This document shows, piece after piece, positions 1 to 5,888 of a DNA stretch of 6,562 bases. The notes below the pieces were generated by a model. The model saw nothing but the letters and a program-made list of their open reading frames with translations. It was not told where the DNA came from and searched no databases. The stretch spans positions 1 through 6,562 of the forward strand of contig JAPUJA010000101.1 of NCBI GenBank assembly GCA_027296525.1, given 5' to 3'. The position numbers and the translations under genes are program-made. Numbering within the stretch: the first letter of the stretch is position 1; each line of letters begins with the position of its first letter. The stretch comes from Pseudomonadota bacterium. Its GTDB lineage: Bacteria; Pseudomonadota; Alphaproteobacteria; UBA828; JAPUJA01.

Positions 1-425
1 TGAAGTTTTTCTACTTCTTCTTGTGTGACCCGAAAGGTTGTGACGTCGGGTCGGAGCTTATATTTGGGGTCACCATGCTCGATTAGCCGGTCTTCCGGCT
101 CAAATGCCAGCTCAAAGATCTGTCATTTGAGCTGGCAGCGCAGCTTCGGGTTTTGCCTTTTGGCCTCTAGGCACGCCTGGTAGACGTGAGCAGCCGTAAC
201 CGCAAAGGGGCCTTCGCCAGCATCAAGGAAGAACGCTGTACCATTTCTCAGGGCGACTTCGCCCCTCTCGTTTTTCGTCTCCCAGAATAGCGGGGCAATA
301 TAGCTGGTCGCGACATTACGGAGTTCCTCCCCGAAGGACCCACGGGCACGCGCCACTGCTTCATCGTACGTCACGAATAAATTCGCCAGCCTGTTTTCAG
401 ATGAGCCGCTTGATCCACGCGCTGT
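1..425 (-). pseudogene. Trypsin-like serine peptidase, N-terminal part, interrupted by an in-frame stop
   Basis: The minus-strand frame encodes a segment typical of the start of a trypsin-like (S1-fold) peptidase: a GTAFFLD strand, then FAVTAAHV, whose His is the expected first residue of the catalytic triad, then a helix ending in LRCQL. A TGA at 123-125 interrupts it, but the same frame continues without another stop to base 1, and the continuation (AFEPEDRLIEHG, then TTFRVTQEEVEKL) still looks like the next strands of such a domain. The Asp and Ser of the triad would lie outside the window. The natural start is unclear: a GTG at 374 is possible but has only a weak ribosome site, and the frame stays open through the repeat to an ATG at 650. 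I infer a decaying gene whose 5' end was replaced by the repeat. Sequencing error or two separate ORFs are alternatives. Confidence 0.6.
105..137. repeat. Perfect 12-bp inverted repeat around the in-frame TGA
   Basis: TGCCAGCTCAAA at 105-116 is the exact reverse complement of 126-137, with a 9-base spacer. On the minus strand the TGA stop is the first codon of the loop. The peptidase gene may have gained a short inverted duplication here, which would explain both the stop and the odd spacing between the CQL and FEP segments. It has no U-tract, so it is not a convincing terminator. Confidence 0.6.
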
Positions 426-593
426 TGGCCTGCCCCCAAGGTTTGTACCACTCACAATGTTAGTCTGTTCTGGTTTTGTGTGGCCAGCAGTATCGCTGCC
501 GGGGCTCGTCGAGAAATGGCAGCGGGACCGGGCGGAGTGCAAAGCGCTTGCCGAGAACTGAGGCAATGCCCGCTTAGGGTCATAAACAGACAT
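426..593. repeat. Dispersed ~170-bp repeat, left copy
   Basis: Bases 426-540 match 4958-5072 in the same orientation at 108 of 115 positions. A variable stretch follows (20 bases here, 29 in the other copy), then a 33-base stretch that again aligns. The shared outer edge begins TGGCCTGCCCCCAAGGT in both copies. On the minus strand it holds an open frame containing HTKPEQTNIVSGTNLGGRP that runs into the peptidase remnant. No transposase is present. I take it to be a non-autonomous mobile element or the end of an insertion sequence; which family is unknown. Confidence 0.8.
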
Positions 594-610
594 AGACGCT
601 TTGCGCCCTG

Positions 611-639
611 AAGGTCCGCTAATAGCCATAAGCGGACAT
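611..639. repeat. Small palindromic unit GTCCGCT...AGCGGAC
   Basis: GTCCGCT at 614-620 pairs with AGCGGAC at 631-637 over a 10-base loop ending in CATA. The same layout (TCCGC, then GGTCATAA, then GCGGAC) occurs inside the right repeat copy, and a decayed version lies at about 565-593. This looks like a family of interspersed palindromes attached to the larger repeat. The stretch 640-690 after it holds no gene that I can see and may be more of the same repeat. Confidence 0.5.
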
Positions 640-691
640 CCGCACGCCACTGCACCATGAACTCATGACCTAGTATCGATGCTCTACAGAA

Positions 692-889
692 GAAAGCCCC
701 GCGCGGGTCGAGGCCGTCGAGCATCTGGGTGCGGAGACGATCGTCGAGCTCTCGACCGGGGGCCCCGAGATCACCGCCCGGATCAAGCGCAACGATCGGA
801 TCATCCACGGCCAGACGGTGACGATCGGCGCCGAGCTCGAACAGGTGCTCGCCTTCGACGCGGCGACGGGCGCGCGGTTCAGGGCGTAG
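692..889 (+). pseudogene. C-terminal (TOBE) remnant of an ABC transporter ATP-binding protein
   Basis: The plus-strand frame reads ARVEAVEHLGAETIVEL, then ITARIKRNDRIIHGQTVTIG, then QVLAFDAATGARFRA and a TAG at 887-889. This is the C-terminal TOBE beta-barrel of MalK/UgpC/PotA-type ATPases, which power uptake of sugars, polyamines and similar solutes at the inner membrane. The ATPase core (Walker A, signature, Walker B) is absent: a TAG at 671-673 closes the frame upstream, and homology seems to fade at about 692, where repeat-like sequence begins. There is no start codon at the break, so it cannot be a functional gene. It converges on the FAD oxidoreductase 179 bases away and may have belonged to an importer for the substrate of that operon. 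Confidence 0.7.
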
Positions 890-950
890 GGGGCGACCGA
901 CAGGCGCGGGCAGGCCACGGGTCATGACGATTTCGGCAAGATCCGGTAGG

Positions 951-982
951 CTCGCCGAGGGGTTCCGATCCACCCTCGCGAG
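951..982. terminator. Hairpin in the convergent intergenic gap (possible terminator)
   Basis: CTCGC (951-955) pairs with GCGAG (978-982), and GAGGG (957-961) pairs with CCCTC (973-977). This makes a 10-bp GC-rich stem with one bulged C and an 11-base loop. It lies between the 3' ends of the ABC remnant and the oxidoreductase, where a two-way terminator is expected. Neither strand has a T-tract after it, so factor-independent termination is doubtful. Confidence 0.3.
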
Positions 983-1068
983 CACATCCTCTGAAACGCG
1001 GCGCGCAAACGGGTGAAACCGAGAACCGGGCTGTCGAAGGAAGATCGCGGAAGGGTCGCCTCGCCCCG

Positions 1069-2604
1069 TTACACCGCTTGGCGCTCGTGCAGGATGAAAT
1101 GCGCCGCGTTGTGGCCCGGCGCGCCGGTCACCTCGCCCGCCGGGTGAGTGCCTGAGCCACAGAGATAAAAGCCCTCGACCGGCCCCTTATAGCCTGGCCG
1201 TTGGTTCAGGAACTGACTCGGCACGACGTCGAGATGGCGGATCGCGCCGTCGGTGATGCCGACCCTCGTCTCGATGTCGAAGGGAGTCATCAGCATCCAC
1301 TCGCGGATGTCGCTTTTGAAATTCGGGATGAACCGCGTCACGTAATCGATCAGCCTCTCGCCCACCTCCTGGCGCTGCGCTTCCCAGGTTCCGGCGGAGA
1401 GCTTCGGGGGCGCATAGAGCGCCCAGATCGAGCAGATGTGGCCGTCCCTCGCGGTGAGCGTCCGATCATAGTCGGTCGGGACCTGAAGATGGCAGATGGG
1501 CTCGGAACAAGGCTCGCCCCGGCGCATCTCGGCGCCAGCCCGCGCGTAGTGATCGAGGCTCGGTGCGATCAGAATATAGGCGCCGTCGCGGGGCTCCTGC
1601 GCCCGCCCGAGATGGCCCGAGACATCCGGCGGATTGGACATGACGGCGTGGAACTTCAAATATCCCGTCCCGGTCTTGAGCCCCTCGACCTTCTTCCGAA
1701 AACCTCCCGGGAGGTCTTCCGGATCGAACAGCGTGCGGTAGGTGCGCTTGGGATCGGCGTTCGAGAGCACGATGGCGCCCGCGAACTCCTCGCCCGATTG
1801 GAGGCGAACCCCTGCCGCGCGTCCCCCCTTCACGATCACGCGCGCGACTTCGGCGTCGGTGCGGATCTCGACCCCCTCGTCCCGGCAGGCCTCGGCCATT
1901 TTTTGGGTGATCGCGCCCATGCCGCCGGTCACCACGTAGAAGCCGTGGGCGCCCGAGGCGCCGATCTGAAAATAGGCTTCGGTCCAGGCGCTTCCCGGCG
2001 CATAGGGGTCGGCGATGTCCTGGACATAGACGACCATGGCCTTGACCCGCTCGTCCTCGAAAAACGCGCCCGTGAGATCGACGAGAGAGGAGGTCAAGAG
2101 CCGCTCGATGTCGGCCTCGGCGCCCAAAGACTTCGCCCGCTCCATCACCTCGTTCAGGCTCGGCGGATCGGTGAGTATGTAGGGGGTGAGCACCTCGGCG
2201 ACGCGCCCCCACATGGCGACCCAGTCGGCGTAGGCTTCGGCGTCTTTTCGATTGAAGCGCGCGATCTCCGCCTGGGTCTTCGCCATGTCGAGCCACATGG
2301 TGCAGCACCGGCCGTCTTCGTAAGGAAAGAAGATCGCGGGATCGACGAGGTTGAGTTTCAGGCCCCGCCTGTCCAACCCCATATCGTCGCGGATCTTCTG
2401 CTCGAGCTTCCACATGACGTAGGCGCAGGTGGAGATCTTATAGCCCTCGAAGAGCTCTTCCGTCACACAGGCCCCGCCCAGGATGGCGCGGCGCTCGAGC
2501 AGGAGCACCCGCCGGCCCGCCCGCGCGAGGTAGAACGCGGCGACCAGGCCGTTATGCCCGCCGCCCACGATGATCGCGTCATAGCCGGATTGCGCCATTC
2601 TCAC
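1069..2604 (-). CDS. FAD-dependent oxidoreductase, phytoene-desaturase-like (CrtI/COG1233 type)
   Basis: This 511-residue flavoprotein has the N-terminal Rossmann motif YDAIIVGGGHNGLVAA (residues 8-23), with Glu37 at the end of the second strand placed to bind the FAD ribose. The C-terminal FAD segment FYLCGSGTHPAGEVTGAPGH (479-498) is also present. Overall pattern and length fit the NAD(P)/FAD-dependent oxidoreductases related to phytoene dehydrogenase and PYROXD2. No signal peptide is visible, so it is probably cytosolic. Carotenoid genes are absent, and the neighbours are a hydrolase and an aminotransferase, so I infer oxidation or desaturation of a small catabolic intermediate rather than of a carotenoid. 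The start is GTG at 2604 or ATG at 2598; neither has a clear ribosome site. It is the last gene of the operon, 21 bases after the small ORF. The exact substrate is unknown. Confidence 0.9.
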   Translation of the reverse strand: MRMAQSGYDAIIVGGGHNGLVAAFYLARAGRRVLLLERRAILGGACVTEELFEGYKISTCAYVMWKLEQKIRDDMGLDRRGLKLNLVDPAIFFPYEDGRCCTMWLDMAKTQAEIARFNRKDAEAYADWVAMWGRVAEVLTPYILTDPPSLNEVMERAKSLGAEADIERLLTSSLVDLTGAFFEDERVKAMVVYVQDIADPYAPGSAWTEAYFQIGASGAHGFYVVTGGMGAITQKMAEACRDEGVEIRTDAEVARVIVKGGRAAGVRLQSGEEFAGAIVLSNADPKRTYRTLFDPEDLPGGFRKKVEGLKTGTGYLKFHAVMSNPPDVSGHLGRAQEPRDGAYILIAPSLDHYARAGAEMRRGEPCSEPICHLQVPTDYDRTLTARDGHICSIWALYAPPKLSAGTWEAQRQEVGERLIDYVTRFIPNFKSDIREWMLMTPFDIETRVGITDGAIRHLDVVPSQFLNQRPGYKGPVEGFYLCGSGTHPAGEVTGAPGHNAAHFILHERQAV

Positions 2605-2625
2605 CCCGCCCGCGCCGAACGCCCC

Positions 2626-2724
2626 TCACCAGCCCGCATAGGTGGCTACCTGATCGTCCGTGACCTTGCCCGTCTCGATGCCGGCGATGACCCGCGCGTC
2701 GCGGGCTTGCAGATCGGCGCTCAA
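2626..2724 (-). CDS. Possible 32-residue small protein within the operon
   Basis: Between the aminotransferase and the oxidoreductase there is a 33-codon frame starting with TTG. It is preceded at 8 bases by a strong ribosome site (AAGGGGG, 2739-2733). It would encode SADLQARDARVIAGIETG, then KVTDDQVATYAGW, a short mainly helical, acidic peptide ending in Trp. TTG is the only start after an in-frame TAA upstream. Spacing is operon-like: 34 bases after the aminotransferase stop and 21 before the oxidoreductase GTG. Codon use matches the neighbours. I do not recognise a family. It could be a small partner of one of the enzymes, a translational coupler, or the C-terminal remnant of a lost gene. 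Confidence 0.4.
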   Translation of the reverse strand: MSADLQARDARVIAGIETGKVTDDQVATYAGW

Positions 2725-2758
2725 CCGCGCTTCCCCCTTAAGGCCCCGAGCTTACGTC

Positions 2759-4072
2759 TCACCACATCATGAAGGGCGCCACGGTTTCATCGGAAATCTT
2801 GCCGGCAGCCACATCCCCGAACGCCCGATCGAGGATGTCGAGCCCCTCGCGCGCCTCGTCCTCGCTCAAGAGCAAGGAGGGCGTGAGCTCGAGCACGTTG
2901 CCCGCGAGGCCCACATAGATCAGCGCCGCGCCGAGCTCATAGGCGCGGTAGATGACCTTGGCGGTCACCGTCGGCGCGACCGGTTGCTTCGTCTCGCGGT
3001 CCGCCACCAGATCGACGCCGATCGCGAGGCCGCGTCCGCGCACGTCGCCGATCATAGCGTGCTTGTTTGCCATCTGGCGGAAACCCTCCATCATCAGCGC
3101 GCCCCGCTTGGCCGTTTGCCCCACCAAGCCGTCATTCACGATGGTCTCGAGCACGGCCAGGCCCGCCGCAGTCGTCACCGGATTGCCGCCCGTCGTCTGG
3201 ATCGCGAAGGCGGGCGCGTGATCCATGATCGCCTTGGGCCCGACGACCGCCGAGAGCGGCAGGCCGCCACCCAGGCCCTTCCCGAGGACGACGATGTCGG
3301 GTTCCAAGCCCTCGTGCTGGAAGGCGTGCAGGAGACCGGTACGCGAGAGGCCTACCTTCACCTCATCCACGACGATGAGGATGCCGTGCCTGCGGCAGCG
3401 TTTCTGAAGCTCTTCCAGGAAACCCGGGGGCGGAACGATGAGCCCGCCGTCGGACATCAAGGGTTCGATCATAATCGCCGCGACCTGCTCGGGCGGGACG
3501 ACGGTCGCGAACTGATAGTCGAGATAGTGGAGCACGTCGGCGCTGGAGAACGCGCCGCGGTAGGGGTCGGGATAGGGAATGAGCACGAGCCCTGGGCGCG
3601 TGAGGGTGTGGGTCATCGCGGTGTGGCCCGAGACGGCCATCGAGCCCGAGAGCCCGCCGTGATAGGAGCCGATGAAGGAGATGAAGCGGCTGCGCCCCGT
3701 CGCCGCCTGGATCGCGCGCACCGCCGTGTCGTTGGCGTCCGAGCCCGAATGGCCAAACCAGACGCGCCGCTCGGCCTCGCCCGGCACGAGCTCGAGCAGC
3801 CTTTCGGCGAGCGAAGCGGCGTTCGCGTTGGGATACATCAAGAGGCTCGCGCCCGCCATGTCGCGCGCTGCCTTCGTCACCGCTTCGACGATCGCCGGAT
3901 GGCCGTAGCCCAGGCTCGCCGCGCCGGCCGAGGCGGACAGGTCGAGAACGCGCCGCCCGTCGGCGTCGAACAGATAGGAGCCCTCGCCCCGGCTCGCCGA
4001 GAGGGGCGAGAAGCGGAGCTTGCCGATCTCGCCGATGGCGGCGGCGTCCCGCGCGCGCAGGTTCTCGTTCAT
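2759..4072 (-). CDS. Class III PLP-dependent aminotransferase
   Basis: This 437-residue fold-type I enzyme of the class III family covers omega-amino-acid, GABA and diamine transaminases and glutamate-1-semialdehyde aminomutase relatives. Visible landmarks are GSDAND (110-115) for cofactor phosphate binding, SYHGG (136-140), which stacks on the PLP ring, Glu203, Asp236 in VVDEVKVGLSRTG, which pairs with the pyridine nitrogen, and Lys265 in VVLGKGLGGG, the Schiff-base lysine. TTGGNPVT (293-300) and RGRGLAIGV also fit. Most relatives have DEVQTG; here it is DEVKVG, so the substrate may differ from GABA or ornithine. All catalytic residues are present and the length is normal. The ATG at 4072 has GAGGGAG 8 bases upstream. 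It lies 33 bases after the hydrolase. I infer transfer of an amino group from the pathway substrate to a keto acid, in the cytosol. Confidence 0.9.
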   Translation of the reverse strand: MNENLRARDAAAIGEIGKLRFSPLSASRGEGSYLFDADGRRVLDLSASAGAASLGYGHPAIVEAVTKAARDMAGASLLMYPNANAASLAERLLELVPGEAERRVWFGHSGSDANDTAVRAIQAATGRSRFISFIGSYHGGLSGSMAVSGHTAMTHTLTRPGLVLIPYPDPYRGAFSSADVLHYLDYQFATVVPPEQVAAIMIEPLMSDGGLIVPPPGFLEELQKRCRRHGILIVVDEVKVGLSRTGLLHAFQHEGLEPDIVVLGKGLGGGLPLSAVVGPKAIMDHAPAFAIQTTGGNPVTTAAGLAVLETIVNDGLVGQTAKRGALMMEGFRQMANKHAMIGDVRGRGLAIGVDLVADRETKQPVAPTVTAKVIYRAYELGAALIYVGLAGNVLELTPSLLLSEDEAREGLDILDRAFGDVAAGKISDETVAPFMMW

Positions 4073-4105
4073 CTCCCGATCTCCCTCGATCGACCGGCGG
4101 ACGGA

Positions 4106-4816
4106 TCAGCCGGCCTTTCGGAGTCCGCCCCTAAGCTCGGCGATGACCTCGTCCGCCGACAGGCGCCGACAATAGCCCGCGATCAGTCGAAGCGACGTCT
4201 CGTGGCGCTCCTCGCTGTAGCTCGCGCAGCCGTCGTCGACGACGGTGACGAGAAAGCCCCGATCCGCCGCGTCACGCACGGCGGAATCGACGCATTGATC
4301 CGTCAGCGCGCCGCACATCACGAGCCGATCGATCCCCATGTTGCGCAGGACATATTCGATGTTGGTCGCATTGAACACGCTCGACGCCGTCTTCGGCAAC
4401 ACAATCTCGTCCCCTTGGGGCTGGATCGGCTCCAAGACCTTCGCCTCCCAGGAGCCCTTGGCGACCTGAAGGCGGCTGATCTTGTAATCCAGGCTGCGCT
4501 CGCGCCCGTCTTGGGTCAGGCTTTCGACCACGGTGAAGACGACCTCGACGCCGTTCTCCCGGAAGGCGGCTTGAAGCCTCTGGATGGCGGGCAGCGTCAC
4601 CTCGTCGAGACGGCGGAAGAAAGAGCCGTGTTTGGCCTCGATCTCATCGGCCGAGAGAGGACCGTAGAGTTCGGATTCGCGGCGGCCGAAATAGTTCTGA
4701 AGATCGATGATGAGAAGCGCCGTCTGGCGCGCATCGAACGGCACATCGCGGCTCGGGCCCGCCTCGGCCGCGCCAGCATTTCGCCCGATCCTCGCCTTGG
4801 TGATCTCGGCGACCAT
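4106..4816 (-). CDS. Cysteine hydrolase, isochorismatase-like family
   Basis: The 236-residue product has the isochorismatase/nicotinamidase fold with a complete Asp-Lys-Cys triad: Asp38 in LLIIDLQNYF, Lys142 in IVLPKTASSVF, and Cys175 in MCGALTDQCVDSAV. The segment ESLTQDGRERSLDYK (98-112) lines the region that varies between subfamilies. The metal-binding histidines of nicotinamidases are missing, so an amidase or carbamoyl-type hydrolase is more likely than nicotinamidase. I choose the ATG at 4816 over the longer frame from 4882 because AAGGAGG (4831-4825) lies exactly 8 bases before it and the family's N-terminus begins soon after. It is the first intact gene of the operon. I infer that it cleaves a C-N bond in the pathway substrate or in an intermediate made by the downstream enzymes. 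Confidence 0.9.
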   Translation of the reverse strand: MVAEITKARIGRNAGAAEAGPSRDVPFDARQTALLIIDLQNYFGRRESELYGPLSADEIEAKHGSFFRRLDEVTLPAIQRLQAAFRENGVEVVFTVVESLTQDGRERSLDYKISRLQVAKGSWEAKVLEPIQPQGDEIVLPKTASSVFNATNIEYVLRNMGIDRLVMCGALTDQCVDSAVRDAADRGFLVTVVDDGCASYSEERHETSLRLIAGYCRRLSADEVIAELRGGLRKAG

Positions 4817-4842
4817 CTCCCTCTCCTCCTTCGCCAAGGAGG
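4814..4842 (-). promoter_or_regulatory. Hairpin sequestering the ribosome-binding site of the hydrolase
   Basis: On the minus strand CCTCCTT (4842-4836), a GGCG loop, and AAGGAGG (4831-4825) form a perfect 7-bp hairpin in which the entire Shine-Dalgarno sequence is paired. The ATG follows at 4816. Such a structure should limit ribosome access until it melts or is opened, which would make translation initiation a control point. The pairing is seen directly; a regulatory role is inferred. Confidence 0.5.
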
Positions 4843-4853
4843 TTCGCCGGCAA

Positions 4854-4882
4854 ACGTTATCATCGCCTCGCACGCCGGTCAA
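4854..4882 (-). promoter_or_regulatory. Candidate promoter of the catabolic operon
   Basis: TTGACC (4882-4877) is followed after 17 bases by TAACGT (4859-4854); GATAAC, two bases closer, is an alternative. The -35 is good and the -10 is poor. It lies after the stop of the truncated PLP enzyme and just before the hairpin leader, so the operon could be expressed although its former upstream gene is cut. Confidence 0.3.
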
Positions 4883-4894
4883 AAGAGCTTCCCG

Positions 4895-4957
4895 TCAGAG
4901 GCTTGCGAGCGCGCTTTCCAAATCGGCGATGAGATCGTCGCCGTCCTCGACGCCCAC
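4895..4957 (-). pseudogene. C-terminal remnant of a Cys/Met-metabolism PLP enzyme
   Basis: The minus-strand frame reads VGVEDGDDLIADLESALASL and stops at TGA 4895-4897. This closely resembles the end of cystathionine gamma-synthase/lyase, methionine gamma-lyase and O-acetyl/succinylhomoserine sulfhydrylase proteins, which usually finish in (S)VG(I/V)ED..DLI.DL..AL. Everything before it is replaced by the repeat, whose edge is at 4958. The frame continues through the repeat (SGTDLGGRP) to a stop near 5100, but that part is not enzyme sequence. It lies 78 bases before the hydrolase start on the same strand, so the gene may once have headed the operon. Only 20 residues are left, so the family call rests on one motif. 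Confidence 0.5.
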
Positions 4958-5134
4958 TGGCCTGCCCCCAAGGTCTGTGCCACTCACAATGTTAGTCTGT
5001 TCTGGTTTTGTGTGACCAGCAGTATTGCTGCCGGGACTCGTCAAGAAATGGGAGCGGGACCGGGCGGAGTGCGAGGTGGGCGCGGCGCTTTCTGAGAACT
5101 AAGGCAATGTCCGCAAAGGGTCATAAGCGGACGT
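4958..5134. repeat. Dispersed ~170-bp repeat, right copy
   Basis: This is the direct-orientation partner of the copy at 426-593. It matches at 108 of 115 positions over 4958-5072, has a 29-base variable stretch (5073-5101), and aligns again over 5102-5134. Its edge cuts the PLP-enzyme remnant exactly. Minus-strand translation gives HTKPEQTNIVSGTDLGGRP, as in the left copy, but with a TAG near 5100 where the left copy has CAG. The differences between copies in this frame are about half amino-acid-changing, so there is no sign of protein-level selection. Confidence 0.8.
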
Positions 5135-5135
5135 T
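5106..5135. repeat. Palindrome AATGTCCGC...GCGGACGTT at the repeat's inner end
   Basis: Bases 5106-5114 pair with 5127-5135 (nine pairs, one a G-T wobble) over a 12-base loop containing GGGTCAT. It belongs to the same palindrome family as 611-639. After it, 5136-5285 shows no gene and no clear regulatory site; it is the 3' flank of the ABM-domain gene. Confidence 0.5.
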
Positions 5136-5285
5136 AAAGTCGTCAGGTTTGTAAGGATGGAATTTTCGGTAGGAACGCCATCGAGTGATGCGCCTTAGTC
5201 TTGCGGTCGCCGAGCGACAGAACAGGCAGAGGGCGGGTCACCGCGTGCCGGCCCGGGCAAACGGCGATATGCGAGCGGACCGGGT

Positions 5286-5888
5286 TTAACGCGCAGTGCC
5301 ATCCGGACTCTTTGGCGATCTGGGATAGAGCCAGCGGGCGCACAGCCGCGTCAGACGCGGCATGACGAGATAGGTCATCAGCACCGTCAACAGGGCCGTC
5401 ATGATCATGATCGGCACGGGAAACGGTAAGATCGATAACGGCGGCTGCAGCACCAGCAACATGACGGTGACCAAGGGGAAGATAGCGATCCAGGTCAGGA
5501 CTGCCATCTTGTAACGTGGTAACGGCCTCATCGCCTCTTTGCTTGGCAGCGTGAACCAAGTCTCGAGCCCGGTCATTACGCGGACCTTAGCCTCCTCCGC
5601 CGCATGTTTGTCGATGCGCACCAGCCATTCCTTACGCTCGGGCGAGTCGAGCCAGAGTTGTAGATTGCTCTCACGGTCGAACTTGAAGACGACGCCGTAT
5701 TGGCTCTCACCAGGCCGATCGGGACGGAACATCGTCGCGCCGAGATGACCGGAGAATGCCGACGCCGCCGCAACGATTCCTGAAAGGCTCGCCTCGAACT
5801 CGGTTTCATGCCCCAGCTTGACCCGCCGGGTTACCATTACAGTCACAGGCGATTCCTCGGTCGATGTCTGGCTCTCATTGGTCCGCAT
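5286..5888 (-). CDS. ABM-domain protein with two C-terminal transmembrane helices
   Basis: The protein has 200 residues. Residues ~14-92 form an antibiotic-biosynthesis-monooxygenase (ABM) dimeric ferredoxin-like domain, with the pattern VTVMVTRRVKLGHETEFE, then GHLGATMFRP, then FKFDRESNLQLWLDSPER..W. Two hydrophobic segments follow at ~128-148 and ~156-177, joined by a short Pro-rich turn, and a basic C-terminal tail. The ABM domain therefore probably sits on the cytoplasmic face of the inner membrane. Proteins of this layout (COG3224-like) are widespread and their reaction is unknown; the name does not imply antibiotic synthesis. The ATG at 5888 has GAGGAG (5902-5897) at 8 bases, so the start is secure. 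It lies outside the repeat-bounded block and appears to be transcribed alone. Confidence 0.85.
   Translation of the reverse strand: MRTNESQTSTEESPVTVMVTRRVKLGHETEFEASLSGIVAAASAFSGHLGATMFRPDRPGESQYGVVFKFDRESNLQLWLDSPERKEWLVRIDKHAAEEAKVRVMTGLETWFTLPSKEAMRPLPRYKMAVLTWIAIFPLVTVMLLVLQPPLSILPFPVPIMIMTALLTVLMTYLVMPRLTRLCARWLYPRSPKSPDGTAR

Noticed and set aside
105..137. Selenocysteine insertion signal (SECIS) at the in-frame TGA
   Set aside because: Bacterial SECIS hairpins lie just downstream of the UGA with a defined loop; here the stop is itself in the loop, and no Sec is expected at this place in a trypsin-like peptidase.
452..985. A 177-codon minus-strand frame crossing the ABC remnant and the repeat
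   Set aside because: It opposes the clearly recognisable TOBE sequence and runs into repeat DNA; no domain is visible.
914..1014. A ~30-codon plus-strand ORF (MTISARSGRL...) between the ABC remnant and the oxidoreductase
   Set aside because: There is no ribosome site, no recognisable pattern, and it overlaps the hairpin at 951-982.
1201..2772. A 523-codon open frame on the plus strand
   Set aside because: It mirrors the FAD oxidoreductase and has the same low-complexity charged composition.
2660..5095. An 811-codon open frame on the plus strand
   Set aside because: It lies antisense to three genes with intact catalytic motifs, and its translation is rich in His, Arg, Asp and Gly without any domain pattern: a typical shadow in high-GC DNA.
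426..5134. Composite transposon
   Set aside because: The flanking repeats contain no transposase and no terminal inverted repeats or target duplications that I could identify; only a repeat-bounded segment can be claimed.
5143..5559. A 138-codon minus-strand frame overlapping the ABM gene
   Set aside because: It shares bases with the well-supported ABM-membrane protein in another frame and has no domain or ribosome site.
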